From JAOAPY01 sp041492185 (GTDB lineage Bacteria > Acidobacteriota > Blastocatellia > Pyrinomonadales > Pyrinomonadaceae), in NCBI GenBank assembly GCA_041492185.1, contig JBGPWL010000011.1, positions 11,664-75,663 of the forward strand: a DNA stretch of 64,000 nucleotides. The letters run 5' to 3'. Under the pieces are notes generated by a model that did not search any database, was not told where the DNA came from, and was given only the letters and a program-made list of their open reading frames with translations. The position numbers and the translations under genes were made by a program. Below are positions 50,050 to 58,893 of this stretch, piece by piece (positions within the stretch are counted from its first letter, which is position 1; the number at the start of each line of letters is the position of its first letter).

Positions 50050-51486
50050 TTACCACTGCTCGATCTTGCTTTGGAGGTTGGCAACTCGTCTTGGGATTTC
50101 GCTGGCGGTGACTTCCGAAAAAGCCTTCCAGGGACTGGTCGCCGCATCGACCAATCCGACGATGCGATCATGAAACTGGTTCTTGGCGTCATTCGGCAGA
50201 GTTGCCGTTTGGACTTTAACTGAGTACGCGGACGGGCTCGTTTCTTCGTTGTACATTCGCAGCGACGTCAGATCGAGATTCTCGTCAGCCAACACAACCG
50301 CGCCGCCGACCAGCGGATGTCGATCGGCGCTGTCGATCACCCAGCCGCCCGTGTTATAGACGTTCACGCCCGGCTCGTATCCGTCGAAGCTCATCTGCGA
50401 TTGAAATGGCTTGTGAGTGTGGCCGAAGATGATCGCGCAACTGGGCGGGACATTCCCATTTCTTTCGATCTTGATCTGCTTCAGCACAGGTCCTTCGATG
50501 TACGCCTGCAAGCCTTTCTTTGCGTCATCCGTTAAATAGTCATCGGTCTGAGTTCTTTCCGCGTTTGACGCCGCGAAGAGCACGAGATTAAAGACCTTCT
50601 TTAATAGTCTCGCTTCCAGCCAGTTCTTCCAGCCGGCGCGACCCGGTCTATTCGCCAATCCGCTCGCCAGGTTACTAATCAGCATCCGCAACTGGCTTTC
50701 GTTTTGCAGCTTGTCGTAAACGATTTCAACGTCCGTGCCAACTGCACCTGAGCGCCCCATGGTCGACCAGAAGAAATCTATCCAGGCGAAGTTCTCGGCT
50801 TCGTAGTCCCAGGTTAGTTCTGGTCTCGCGGCTTTGGGAAACATCAGTTTGCGCATCGTGCTCATGAGCAGATACATCGACTCAGCGAAGTGCCCGTGAG
50901 TGAATATCGCACAGCGGCGATGATCCTCAGTCAACAAGGCGAGGTTGGGATAGATGGTACCGATCTGTACGTCCAGCAAGTGCGGGTACCTGTGAACGAT
51001 TCCGTTCAGGAAAAATGAAGGAACAACAGCCTTGTTTGGATCGAACATGCTGGTCGCATGCCAGGGAATCTCGAGAAATTCTCCGGGCGCCTGGTTTGGT
51101 TTTTCGAGGTACTTAACGTACTGCGTCTCGCGAGCGGTTTCCCAAAGATGATGGTCGTGATTGCCGGGAATGTAGAGAATGTCTTTGAAAAGTCGCTCCC
51201 CTTTCTCAGGCAGAATCAACTCGATGAAGCGCTCAAAGGCCATCGCCGCAAGGTTGTCTGTAGTCAAAGCGAGTTCGAGAATGTCACCAGCGAGAATCAG
51301 CGTCGGCTTCTCGTTCTTGTTTTCGTTTTGAGCAACAAGCTCTTTCAAACACTCGACCAGGGCCGCCAACACCGGACTCGCAACGCTTGTATCGCTGCTC
51401 TTATTATTCGGTGTCAGGTTGGTCAGCAAACTATTCTGTGCACCCAGGTGCATATCTGAGAGACAGACGTAACGAATGTCAGGCAT
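50050..51486 (-). CDS. Calcineurin-like metallophosphoesterase
   Basis: A 478-residue protein with AGGAGAAC before the ATG. The metal motifs are YVCLSDMHLGAQNSLL (D-x-H), LILAGDILELAL (G-D), YIPGNHDHHLWE (G-N-H-D) and, much later, IFTHGH and IIFGHTHKPFQ (G-H-x-H). A helical insert of about 150 residues (residues 200-350) lies between the central and last motifs. No signal or membrane segment. It belongs to the minus-strand oxidase cluster. The substrate (nucleotide, phospholipid or diphosphate) is unknown. Confidence 0.85.
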   Translation of the reverse strand: MPDIRYVCLSDMHLGAQNSLLTNLTPNNKSSDTSVASPVLAALVECLKELVAQNENKNEKPTLILAGDILELALTTDNLAAMAFERFIELILPEKGERLFKDILYIPGNHDHHLWETARETQYVKYLEKPNQAPGEFLEIPWHATSMFDPNKAVVPSFFLNGIVHRYPHLLDVQIGTIYPNLALLTEDHRRCAIFTHGHFAESMYLLMSTMRKLMFPKAARPELTWDYEAENFAWIDFFWSTMGRSGAVGTDVEIVYDKLQNESQLRMLISNLASGLANRPGRAGWKNWLEARLLKKVFNLVLFAASNAERTQTDDYLTDDAKKGLQAYIEGPVLKQIKIERNGNVPPSCAIIFGHTHKPFQSQMSFDGYEPGVNVYNTGGWVIDSADRHPLVGGAVVLADENLDLTSLRMYNEETSPSAYSVKVQTATLPNDAKNQFHDRIVGLVDAATSPWKAFSEVTASEIPRRVANLQSKIEQW

Positions 51487-51592
51487 TGGTTGTTCTCCTG
51501 GATTCTCTTGTTAATTGGGCATGCTGATGTCGTCCGCGGTACCCAAACCAACGGACGGCGACGGCTTCAGTCAAAGAGTCTGAACCGCGCGC

Positions 51593-52024
51593 TCAAACCA
51601 CCGGAGCGCCACCGCACCGCATGATTTTCTTGTAAGCCCAAACCAGAAAAATGCCGATAACAAGGTTGCCGGGCGGCGCGATGAAGAGTCCCATCTTTCC
51701 AATAGTGGTGAGCGTGTGGGCGTAGTAAATGTATGTCCAGTCGGAAAAAAGTTCCGTCAGCCGCACACCGGCGATGAGGACCAGCCACCACGGTGCCTTG
51801 CGCCAACAAAACAGCGCGATCAGTTGCAGCAACGTGAATGCTACCCAGAGCGCTCCGGTTCGTTTGAGCAAGCCTTCAACGTCCAGGTTGTCGTAATGGA
51901 CGCCGTGGAAGGTCATGAACCACTTGTCGGGGAAGACCAGACAAGTAGTGGAAAGAACCACATCAAGAATCACCAGAAACGCCAGCAGCACGTAAATGAG
52001 ATTTTTTAGTTTCGAACTAATCAT
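51593..52024 (-). CDS. Four-helix membrane protein paired with a di-heme cytochrome, copy 2
   Basis: A 143-residue protein with GGAAGGAG before the ATG. Hydrophobic segments are about 7-28, 55-75, 78-95 and 115-135. A conserved-looking Arg in LLKRTGALW and another in GVRLTELFSDW recall the helix pattern of the protein at 53538-53948. It follows a di-heme cytochrome gene, as the other does. It may be a quinone- or heme-contacting partner of the cytochrome; this is inference. Confidence 0.7.
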   Translation of the reverse strand: MISSKLKNLIYVLLAFLVILDVVLSTTCLVFPDKWFMTFHGVHYDNLDVEGLLKRTGALWVAFTLLQLIALFCWRKAPWWLVLIAGVRLTELFSDWTYIYYAHTLTTIGKMGLFIAPPGNLVIGIFLVWAYKKIMRCGGAPVV

Positions 52025-52080
52025 CGTTGAGTTCTCCTTCCAGCCATTACGGCGGCAATAGCCCGCCGCTAAACATAGTG

Positions 52081-53505
52081 TTAGAGAGTTTTCAGAAACT
52101 CAATCAACGCCTTTTTGTCATCGGGCGACAGATCGGTGCCCCACAAATGTCCCTGATTGGAATTTCCGACCACGTTTGTGTCGTAGCGAAAACCAGATTT
52201 CTCGGCTTCGGCGCCGCTCGAGACAAAGCCAAGCTTCTCCTGGTCATAAACGTCATAGCCGCGCCAGAATAATTTCGGTCGTTGATCCGGAGGCGTGAGC
52301 AAATCAGTCAACGTCGGTACCGAGCCGTTGTGCAGATAGGGCGCGCGCAGCCAAACGCCGTCGAGCAAAACCGACACGTAACCATTGGTCTTGCGAAAGT
52401 TTTTGAAGCCCCAGGGATAACCCGGCTCGTAATTGTTGTAGGCTGTGGCCGCGGCCGATGTCCACATATCCACGCGATGACGATCGGTGCCAACCTGATC
52501 GACCGGTACTACCTTGCCCGTCGTTTCTCCTCCCATGGCATGGCAACTCGCGCAGTGCTGAGCATAAATCGCTCCGCCTTTTGTCGCTAACTCCTGATTG
52601 ACCGGGAAGGGATACTTCGGCGCCGGCAGATTCATCATCCACTCTTGCATTCGTTTCAGGTTTTCGCGCTGGATGTGCTTGTGAGTCGCGCCGTCGCCGA
52701 TTGCCGAGCTCAAGACCACTTCGTCCGGCGAGATGTTCAAGCCGTCCCAATGCAGCGACATGCCTTGTCGCAGCCTTTGGTTCCAAATCGGAACCATGTC
52801 CGAGTTGCCGACCGTGTCGTCGAGCGGCTGCTTCAAAATGCCAAACTTGATTGGATTGAAAGGATCGACGCGGCCGCGGCCCCAGTCCGGCTTCCCATCC
52901 ATAAAAGCAAACTGCGCTTTCTGTTTGAGCAGAGCTTGTTTGGTTTGGGGAATGAGCACGTATCGATACAAAAGCTTTTCAACCGGTGAGAGCGCGTAGA
53001 CGTAATTTATCTCGCGCATCAGGTTGTCGGCGTTAAAGCGGGGATCAGAGGCACAGGCATAGAGAAACCGCACGTAAGCCTGGGGATCGAATTGGTGCGA
53101 GGCGGCGCCGGCGACAATGGTTGGTTTGTCGGTTGGCTTGGCGCGATAGGTGCCGGCGTGACAGAAGGCGCAGTTAATCGCAATGCGGTCGAATCCGATT
53201 TTCTTCTTGGAGAAACCGACCGGCAACTCTCTGCCTTCTTCCCAGACGAGGCCGAACGAAGCGTAGCCGCCCAGGCCCGGTAACTTTTCCGGAAACACGC
53301 GCGGCAGCACCAGCCAGATCCAGTAGGGAATGCCGTCCGTTTCTTCATTGCCGAGCGAACCGTACTTGAAATTGTCCTCGGCCGAAGCATAGTCGGTGGG
53401 CACTTCGCGAAAAAGATAGAACCAGGTAATGATCCCGAGCAGGCCGCCCAATAATACCAACACGATGACCAGCCGCAGAAGAAACCTTCGAGTCGCTCGC
53501 TTCAT
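52081..53505 (-). CDS. Membrane-anchored di-heme cytochrome c, RoxA-like, copy 2
   Basis: A 474-residue protein. An N-terminal membrane anchor (LVIVLVLLGGLLGIITWFYLF) places the rest in the periplasm. Heme motif 1 is C112-x2-C115-H116 (CAFCH) and motif 2 is C318-x2-C321-H322 (CASCH). NFKYGSLGNEETDGIPYWIW and the later GVWLRAPYLHNGSVPTLTDLL...QRPKLFWRGYDVYD are marks of RoxA-like/di-heme peroxidase-type proteins. RoxA itself is a rubber oxygenase, while other relatives are peroxidases; which applies here is unknown. It is paralogous to the protein at 54008-55468. Confidence 0.88.
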   Translation of the reverse strand: MKRATRRFLLRLVIVLVLLGGLLGIITWFYLFREVPTDYASAEDNFKYGSLGNEETDGIPYWIWLVLPRVFPEKLPGLGGYASFGLVWEEGRELPVGFSKKKIGFDRIAINCAFCHAGTYRAKPTDKPTIVAGAASHQFDPQAYVRFLYACASDPRFNADNLMREINYVYALSPVEKLLYRYVLIPQTKQALLKQKAQFAFMDGKPDWGRGRVDPFNPIKFGILKQPLDDTVGNSDMVPIWNQRLRQGMSLHWDGLNISPDEVVLSSAIGDGATHKHIQRENLKRMQEWMMNLPAPKYPFPVNQELATKGGAIYAQHCASCHAMGGETTGKVVPVDQVGTDRHRVDMWTSAAATAYNNYEPGYPWGFKNFRKTNGYVSVLLDGVWLRAPYLHNGSVPTLTDLLTPPDQRPKLFWRGYDVYDQEKLGFVSSGAEAEKSGFRYDTNVVGNSNQGHLWGTDLSPDDKKALIEFLKTL

Positions 53506-53537
53506 AAGATCAGCAAACTCCTTTGTGGGTTGACCGC

Positions 53538-53948
53538 CTATTGCTCCTCAGTGCGAAACGCGAAGTACAAAAGAATTGCTTCTGGAACAGCAAAGGCGAA
53601 ATCAACAATGCCGAAAGGCATGATGTACGATCGCGGAAATCCAAAAAAGAGAAACGCTGCCCAGAAGAAGACTGTGCCTGCCAGACGCGAAAAGATTGCC
53701 AGATAAGCATTCGCGCGGTAGTGATACGGATTGATGGCCGCCGGAATGTAGAACAGCGATAGCTGGCCCAGCAGATAGCCGGCACACCTGACCCAGATCG
53801 GCGTAGTCGTAGGGTCAAGATTGAGAAAGGCCAGGACGCGGTGCGGCCACAGCATGATGGGGATTATGAACGTGTAATTCGCGATGATGCCGAGCCAAAC
53901 CACACGGCCAAACCAGATCGCATATTTGTTTGTCACAGACTTCGTCAC
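53538..53948 (-). CDS. Four-helix membrane protein paired with a di-heme cytochrome, copy 1
   Basis: About 136 residues from a GTG at 53948, chosen because AGAAGGAGGG lies just upstream; an upstream ATG at 54011 would overlap the cytochrome gene. Four hydrophobic stretches: VVWLGIIANYTFIIPIMLW, GYLLGQLSLFYIPAAI, AIFSRLAGTVFFWAAFLFF and IVDFAFAVPEAILLYFAF. Conserved Arg residues lie in WVRCAG and SRLAG. It is placed directly after a cytochrome gene, as copy 2 is. Function unknown. Confidence 0.7.
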   Translation of the reverse strand: MTKSVTNKYAIWFGRVVWLGIIANYTFIIPIMLWPHRVLAFLNLDPTTTPIWVRCAGYLLGQLSLFYIPAAINPYHYRANAYLAIFSRLAGTVFFWAAFLFFGFPRSYIMPFGIVDFAFAVPEAILLYFAFRTEEQ

Positions 53949-54007
53949 GATTCCCTCCTTCTCAAAACAGCTTCGGTACCCGGAAGTTGCTTTCGCTAAT
54001 CGGGCGC

Positions 54008-55468
54008 TCAAAGCTTCTTCATATACTCAACCAGCGCGTCCTTCTCCTCCGTTGAAAGACTGGTGCCGTACACGTGTCCGGCGTTGCTGTTACCGAGCAG
54101 CGTCGTGTCGTACTTAAAAAACTTGTGACCGTTTTCTTCCGAGACATCAGTGATAAAACCGAGTTTGATTGGATCGAAAACATCATAGCCTCGATAGAAT
54201 TCCTTCGGTCGCTTGTCGGGAGGTTCGAGAAGATCCCGCAACGTTGGTACGGAACCGTTGTGCAAAAACGGAGCGCGCAGCCAAACGCCATCGAGCGGCA
54301 TGTTGGCATAGCCGTCCGTCTTGCGGAAATGCGAGAATCGCCAGGGATAGCCTGCGTAAAGCGTGTTCTGATTCTCGAGTAGTTCGTAAGTATACGAGTC
54401 GAGGCGCTGACGATCAGTGCCGATCTTGTCGATAGGCGTCACACGACCGACCAGCGCGGCGCCAAAAGCATGGCAACTCGCGCAGTGCTTTTGGTACACG
54501 GCCTCGCCTTTGGCCGCGAGCGTCTCGTTGATGACATAGGGATAACGCGGGGCCGGCAGGTCCCAGAGCCAGTCCTCGATACGCTTCAGGCGCGCAATAT
54601 CGATCGTCACCGGAGTCACGCCCGCACCCAGCGCCGCGCTCTTGTTCCGCTCGACCACGGAAGTGTTGTTGCCGTCCCAGTGCAGTTGCAGTCCCTCGCG
54701 TGGTCTCTGATTCCAGATCACGGGCAAATCAACGGTGCCAATCGTGTGGTCCAACCGCATGGGAAAATTGAACTGCAGCGCTTTGTAAGGATTGAACGTA
54801 TCCACGCGGCCCGGGCCCCAGTCAGGCCGGCTGTCCATAAAAGAGAGCAGACGTGCTTGTTCGATCAGCACTTCGCGTGTGCGCCAGATGGCTTCTCGAT
54901 AGATCAATCGGTCCAGCGGATTCAGATGAGTGCGACGCTGAATAGCCTGCAGCACGTTGTCGACAGTAAAACGATCGTCGAGAGCACAAGCATAGAGAAA
55001 GCGCGCATAGCCTTGCAGATCGAATTTATTCGCCGGCATTCCCAGGATGATGCGCGGCTGGCTCTGCGGCGTGTCGCGTACGGTTCCCGTGTGGCAGAGG
55101 GCGCAATTCATTCCCACCCGATCAACGATGACCCGCCGCACCGAGAAACCAATGGGTGTCTCCCGACCAGGCTCTTGAATCAGGCCAAAGCTTTCATAAC
55201 CTTTGCCCGGCGCCGGCAGCTTTTCCGGAAACATGTCGGGTAGAACTTTCCAGATCCAGTAGGGAATGCCATTAGCCGGCTCGGCGCCGATCGATCCGTA
55301 CTTGAAATGGTCCGTGATTCCGACGTAGTCAATCGGAGCGTTCGGCACAAACTTCCAGAAGAGAAGGGAAGCAAGTATGGCCAGCACAAAAATGATAATC
55401 AGGAGGTACTTGCCCACTCTCCTTCGTTCGGCAAACTCAACCGATGTCATTGGCTCGTAATCTCGCAT
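54008..55468 (-). CDS. Membrane-anchored di-heme cytochrome c, RoxA-like, copy 1
   Basis: About 486 residues from the ATG at 55468, with GAGGAG upstream. A membrane anchor spans residues 21-40. The heme motifs are C122-x2-C125-H126 (CALCH) and C329-x2-C332-H333 (CASCH). HFKYGSIGAEPANGIPYWIW, GVWLRAPFLHNGSVPTLRDLL and RPKEFYRGYDVFDPIKLGF match copy 2 closely, so the two are paralogues, but the anchor regions differ. Probably a periplasmic oxidase, peroxidase or electron acceptor for the cluster's flavoenzymes. Confidence 0.88.
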   Translation of the reverse strand: MRDYEPMTSVEFAERRRVGKYLLIIIFVLAILASLLFWKFVPNAPIDYVGITDHFKYGSIGAEPANGIPYWIWKVLPDMFPEKLPAPGKGYESFGLIQEPGRETPIGFSVRRVIVDRVGMNCALCHTGTVRDTPQSQPRIILGMPANKFDLQGYARFLYACALDDRFTVDNVLQAIQRRTHLNPLDRLIYREAIWRTREVLIEQARLLSFMDSRPDWGPGRVDTFNPYKALQFNFPMRLDHTIGTVDLPVIWNQRPREGLQLHWDGNNTSVVERNKSAALGAGVTPVTIDIARLKRIEDWLWDLPAPRYPYVINETLAAKGEAVYQKHCASCHAFGAALVGRVTPIDKIGTDRQRLDSYTYELLENQNTLYAGYPWRFSHFRKTDGYANMPLDGVWLRAPFLHNGSVPTLRDLLEPPDKRPKEFYRGYDVFDPIKLGFITDVSEENGHKFFKYDTTLLGNSNAGHVYGTSLSTEEKDALVEYMKKL

Positions 55469-55499
55469 GGAAAAAGCTCCTCGAAGGGTCCCAACCACA

Positions 55500-56816
55500 T
55501 CAATAAGCCGGCGTGAACACGGTCATGATCTCCTTGATCATGCGATCATAGTCGCCGTCATAACGAGACAACTCATAACAGCCCAGCGGGTCAGAGATCG
55601 CGTGCACCAGACACTTGTTGCAATAGGTGCAGGGCTTGTCAGGAGAATCCTTGCCGGCCGCGTAGATCTTCACGAGATCGTTATTTGCGACCAGCGGCCG
55701 CGCAATCGTCACGCCGTCACAAGAGCCTTCGGAAATGCACTTGCGAATATAAGAAGCCGTCTGGAATCCGCCGGTGACCAGCACGGGAATCTTCACGTGC
55801 TTTTTGATCTCCTGCGCCTCGTCCGCGTTGATGCCTTCGATCTCGTCAGGCTGCGTGCGGGTCCAAAGGAACTTGAAGATTGGCCGCAGCAGCCGATAGC
55901 GAAACAACAGGAAGTTGCGAAACGCAAAGACGCCGCTGGGGATCATGCCGCCGTAAGTTCGCGCGGCGTGATCCAGGGGAAAGCCGCCGGGCGGATTCCA
56001 GGGATGCGGAAACGTGCTGCCGTATGAAACGTGCAGGGCATCCACGCCGGCGGCCTCGATCCACTGGGAAACCTGAACTGAATCTTCCAGCGTGTTGCCC
56101 TTCTTTTCCCAGAAAGCCAGCGCATTGTTGTGATCGACGGCGCTGAGTTTCACTTGAAAGTGAAAGTCGTCGCCCACCGTTGCGCGTACGGCTTTAATGA
56201 TTTCCAGCAGAAAGCGCGTGCGGTTTTCCAGCGAGCCGCCGTACTCGTCCTTGCGGTTGTTGATGGCGGAGCTAAGAAACTGATTGATGAGATAGCCGTT
56301 GCAGGCATGCAGCTCGACCCCGTCGAGTCCGGCTTCGCGCGCGCGCCGCGCGGCATCGGCAAACTGCTGCACCACCATCTTGATTTCGTCGCGCGTCATT
56401 GCCTGACACAACAGGCCGTGAAACGAATCGGTGGTGTCGGTCGAACTCAAGGCCTTATTAAAAGTGTTCTCGACGCCGCCGACGTCGCGCTGACGGCCGC
56501 CGTGACTTAACTGCATGATGTATTTGCAGTCGTACTCGTGCACCTTTTCGCCGAGCTTGCGCCAGAACGGAATCTTGTCGTCGTCGTCGATGAACGCATA
56601 GTTCGGCAGGATGCGTCCGCGAACTGAGATAGGAACGTGCGAAGAGATAATTGCGCCCACGCCGCCGCGCGCGAATTTTTCTTCCCAGTTGATGCGCGTC
56701 TGGGTGCCGACACCGTTGTAGCAGTCGAAGCGTCCGGAAATGTTCGAGCGAAAAATGCGGTTTTTGACCGTGAGATTCCGGAACTTCAAAGGCTCGAAAA
56801 TGATATCCAGGGCCAT
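55500..56816 (-). CDS. NADH:flavin oxidoreductase, Old Yellow Enzyme family, with Cys cluster
   Basis: A 438-residue protein. The FMN TIM barrel has IIFEPLKFRNLTVKNRIFRSN, IMQLSHGGRQRDV, ARRAREAGLDGVELHACNGYLINQFLS and NNRKDEYGGSLENRTRF. VDALHVSYGS, PVLVTGGFQTA and CDGVTIARPLVAN follow. At the C-terminus, C-x2-C-x3-C with a later Cys (CTYCNKCLVHAISDPLGCYE) resembles the 4Fe-4S site of 2,4-dienoyl-CoA reductase, but the large C-terminal FAD/NAD domain is missing. It reduces activated double bonds, suiting enones made by a sterol oxidase. The fit to this pathway is inference. Confidence 0.88.
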   Translation of the reverse strand: MALDIIFEPLKFRNLTVKNRIFRSNISGRFDCYNGVGTQTRINWEEKFARGGVGAIISSHVPISVRGRILPNYAFIDDDDKIPFWRKLGEKVHEYDCKYIMQLSHGGRQRDVGGVENTFNKALSSTDTTDSFHGLLCQAMTRDEIKMVVQQFADAARRAREAGLDGVELHACNGYLINQFLSSAINNRKDEYGGSLENRTRFLLEIIKAVRATVGDDFHFQVKLSAVDHNNALAFWEKKGNTLEDSVQVSQWIEAAGVDALHVSYGSTFPHPWNPPGGFPLDHAARTYGGMIPSGVFAFRNFLLFRYRLLRPIFKFLWTRTQPDEIEGINADEAQEIKKHVKIPVLVTGGFQTASYIRKCISEGSCDGVTIARPLVANNDLVKIYAAGKDSPDKPCTYCNKCLVHAISDPLGCYELSRYDGDYDRMIKEIMTVFTPAY

Positions 56817-56860
56817 AGACTTTTCCTTCTTGTCGATGAACTGTTGAGCGTCCGACGCGG

Positions 56861-57793
56861 CTAAACCCCAGCCGTTTTCGACTTCGATACCTTTTCCAAT
56901 TGCTGAGCGGTAACGCCCTCAGTCTGGACGAGCGCCGGACTGGGTGGCGGCAGCCAGACTTCGCCCAAACCCAAATTCACGACGCTCTCCAGGCCTTCGG
57001 GCGCGACGGTCGGCATCTCGTCGTAGAGGACGAACCAACTCTCGCATGAGTCGTCGAGCACGCCGCGAGTGTTCGGCAGAAAAGCCGTCATTACCGGATT
57101 CGGATCAATCTCTAAATCTTTCAAGGGCTGGACGCGTGGATGATCGCCGAGGGTCAGCGTGGCTGAGCCTTTCTTGAAAAGCGAGAAGCCGCACTTGCTC
57201 TTGAAGAAGATGCGCGAGCGCATCATCATTCCGCGAAACTCGCAGTAATTTGTTGCGCCCACGCTCAGCGGCAACCAGGCACTCGCAGGCCGTTCGATTT
57301 CGATCTTCATCCCCAACTGTCCGTCTTTGTCGTATTGGCTGCTGACGGTTTTGTCCGTAATGATGAAATCCAGATTGGCCTGATGCTTTGGCATGCCCCA
57401 GATGCCTTTGCCGCCTTTGACGGAAATCTCCGTGCTCACAGGAAGATCAACGACGTACTGGCCCGTTCCGTATTTCTCCCAAAAGAGCCCTGGCAGAAGC
57501 CGCGGCGCAGGCTTACGCCCGTGCGTGCAGGCGATGGCGATGCTGTATTCGATGTACTTGCCGATGACCGTCTGCACGTAATTGACCACGGTGACGACGA
57601 GCAGGCCCTTGTTCCACAAACGTAACGGATAGACATCGTTGCCCGGAATCAAACGCTTGGCCTTGTCCGCGTTAATGCTGAAGATCGCCATGAGCGCGGG
57701 CGTCTGCTCGCAGGCGATGGGCATGTGATAGGGGATGTGGTCAACGAGCGAGTAGTGGCCCGCCTGACGTTTCAGACGCTTCGGCATTCCCAT
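56861..57793 (-). CDS. Acetoacetate-decarboxylase-fold protein
   Basis: A 310-residue protein. The ribosome-binding site (AAAGGAGG) overlaps the end of the hydrolase gene, so the two are translationally coupled. The fold is seen in MAIFSINADKAKRLIP, LLVVTVVNYVQTVIGKYIEYSIAIAC and the active-site stretch KGGKGIWGMPKHQANLDF. One Lys is present in GMPKH, in place of the usual pair, so Schiff-base chemistry is possible but unproven. The sequence is longer than classical Adc. The other Adc-like protein in the window (11536-12270) has no Lys at this site. Confidence 0.8.
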   Translation of the reverse strand: MGMPKRLKRQAGHYSLVDHIPYHMPIACEQTPALMAIFSINADKAKRLIPGNDVYPLRLWNKGLLVVTVVNYVQTVIGKYIEYSIAIACTHGRKPAPRLLPGLFWEKYGTGQYVVDLPVSTEISVKGGKGIWGMPKHQANLDFIITDKTVSSQYDKDGQLGMKIEIERPASAWLPLSVGATNYCEFRGMMMRSRIFFKSKCGFSLFKKGSATLTLGDHPRVQPLKDLEIDPNPVMTAFLPNTRGVLDDSCESWFVLYDEMPTVAPEGLESVVNLGLGEVWLPPPSPALVQTEGVTAQQLEKVSKSKTAGV

Positions 57794-57799
57794 GTGGTT

Positions 57800-58861
57800 T
57801 CAAGCCTCCTTTTCCAACTCTGCGAGCATCACCGGGTAGGTATCGCGAACCGCGTTGCGGCCCAGAAAGACATCCAGGTGACTGTATTCGGGAAAGACGT
57901 GCAGCGAGTGATAGTTTTTTCGCTGCGAATTGAAATACTCGTAACTTTTCTCCTGACTCTGCGGCAAGAAGCAGAGATTTTTTCGGCCGGCAAAGAAAGC
58001 GAAGCGCGCATCGGTCTGCGGCTTCTGCGCGGTGAAATCCGCGGGCAGCTCTTTCTTGCCTTCGACGGAAATCAGGTGGCCCTTTCGCACGCACTGGGAC
58101 ATCTGCTTGAAAAAGGTCAAAGGCACTTTGGCAAATTCCTGCTTGACCCACTCGTGCGTCTCTTCGTTCAAATTCTCATGCCGCCACAAAGCCGGAAAGC
58201 CGGTGCCGTAGGTGAAGCTCACCTGCTTGCAGACGGCGTTATGGCATTCGTGATGGGTGAGTTTGACGAGCAGGTTGACCATCTTCGCCGCGAGCGTCGG
58301 CGCGTGCAACCCCCACTGCGGATCCAAATAGTCCGTCATCAGGCCTATGAGCGGAACGGCGAACCTCAACTTGGTTTCGGAAAAGGCCGGCACCACCGGG
58401 TGCAGCGAAACGGCGTTGGTGACGATCGTTTTGACCTGCGGCACCAGCCCCGCCATCGACGACATGATGAAGCTGCACGAGCCCTGGCAGTGGATTACAG
58501 CTTTGACTTCATCGGCTCCGGTTTCCTTGACGATGGTCTTAATGGCTTGCGGATGGTCGTAAACGGCAGCCTGGTCCAGCGTCCAGTGATTCGGTTGAAA
58601 GTCGATGCTGGCCCGCCAATTTTCGAGCCACACGTCATAGCCGTGCTCGATCAAGTAATCAACAAACGTCGTCTCGACCGGCGCGCGAAAAAGGTTCGCG
58701 CGCACGCCTGCGCCATGCACCAGCATCACGGGGCCCTTCGTCGGCGGATGCTTGCCCTGCAAGTGAATCAGGTTGCACTGAAATCCGTCGCCCGCCGTGA
58801 AGGGCACGATGTGCTCTTCGTATTTCGCTTTCTCGAACTCTTGTGGCGCGGGTTGTGACAT
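57800..58861 (-). CDS. Alpha/beta hydrolase
   Basis: About 353 residues from the ATG at 58861, with AAGGAGAAG upstream. The oxyanion strand is PVMLVHGAGVRANLFR; the nucleophile elbow is VIHCQGSCSFIM (Ser in G-S); the late Asp and His are in AGRKNLCFLPQSQ and PEYSHLDVFLG. Probable lipase/esterase type, since the first HGAG and large cap suit a lipophilic acyl substrate. No signal peptide. It lies between the GMC oxidoreductase and Adc-like genes and presumably frees or cleaves an ester in the same pathway. Confidence 0.85.
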   Translation of the reverse strand: MSQPAPQEFEKAKYEEHIVPFTAGDGFQCNLIHLQGKHPPTKGPVMLVHGAGVRANLFRAPVETTFVDYLIEHGYDVWLENWRASIDFQPNHWTLDQAAVYDHPQAIKTIVKETGADEVKAVIHCQGSCSFIMSSMAGLVPQVKTIVTNAVSLHPVVPAFSETKLRFAVPLIGLMTDYLDPQWGLHAPTLAAKMVNLLVKLTHHECHNAVCKQVSFTYGTGFPALWRHENLNEETHEWVKQEFAKVPLTFFKQMSQCVRKGHLISVEGKKELPADFTAQKPQTDARFAFFAGRKNLCFLPQSQEKSYEYFNSQRKNYHSLHVFPEYSHLDVFLGRNAVRDTYPVMLAELEKEA

Positions 58862-58893
58862 TGCTCTTCTCCTTGAAACAAATCGACGCCGTT

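Noticed and set aside
57725..58858. A 377-codon open frame on the plus strand
   Set aside because: It lies opposite the alpha/beta hydrolase, which has clear catalytic motifs, a ribosome-binding site and operon context.
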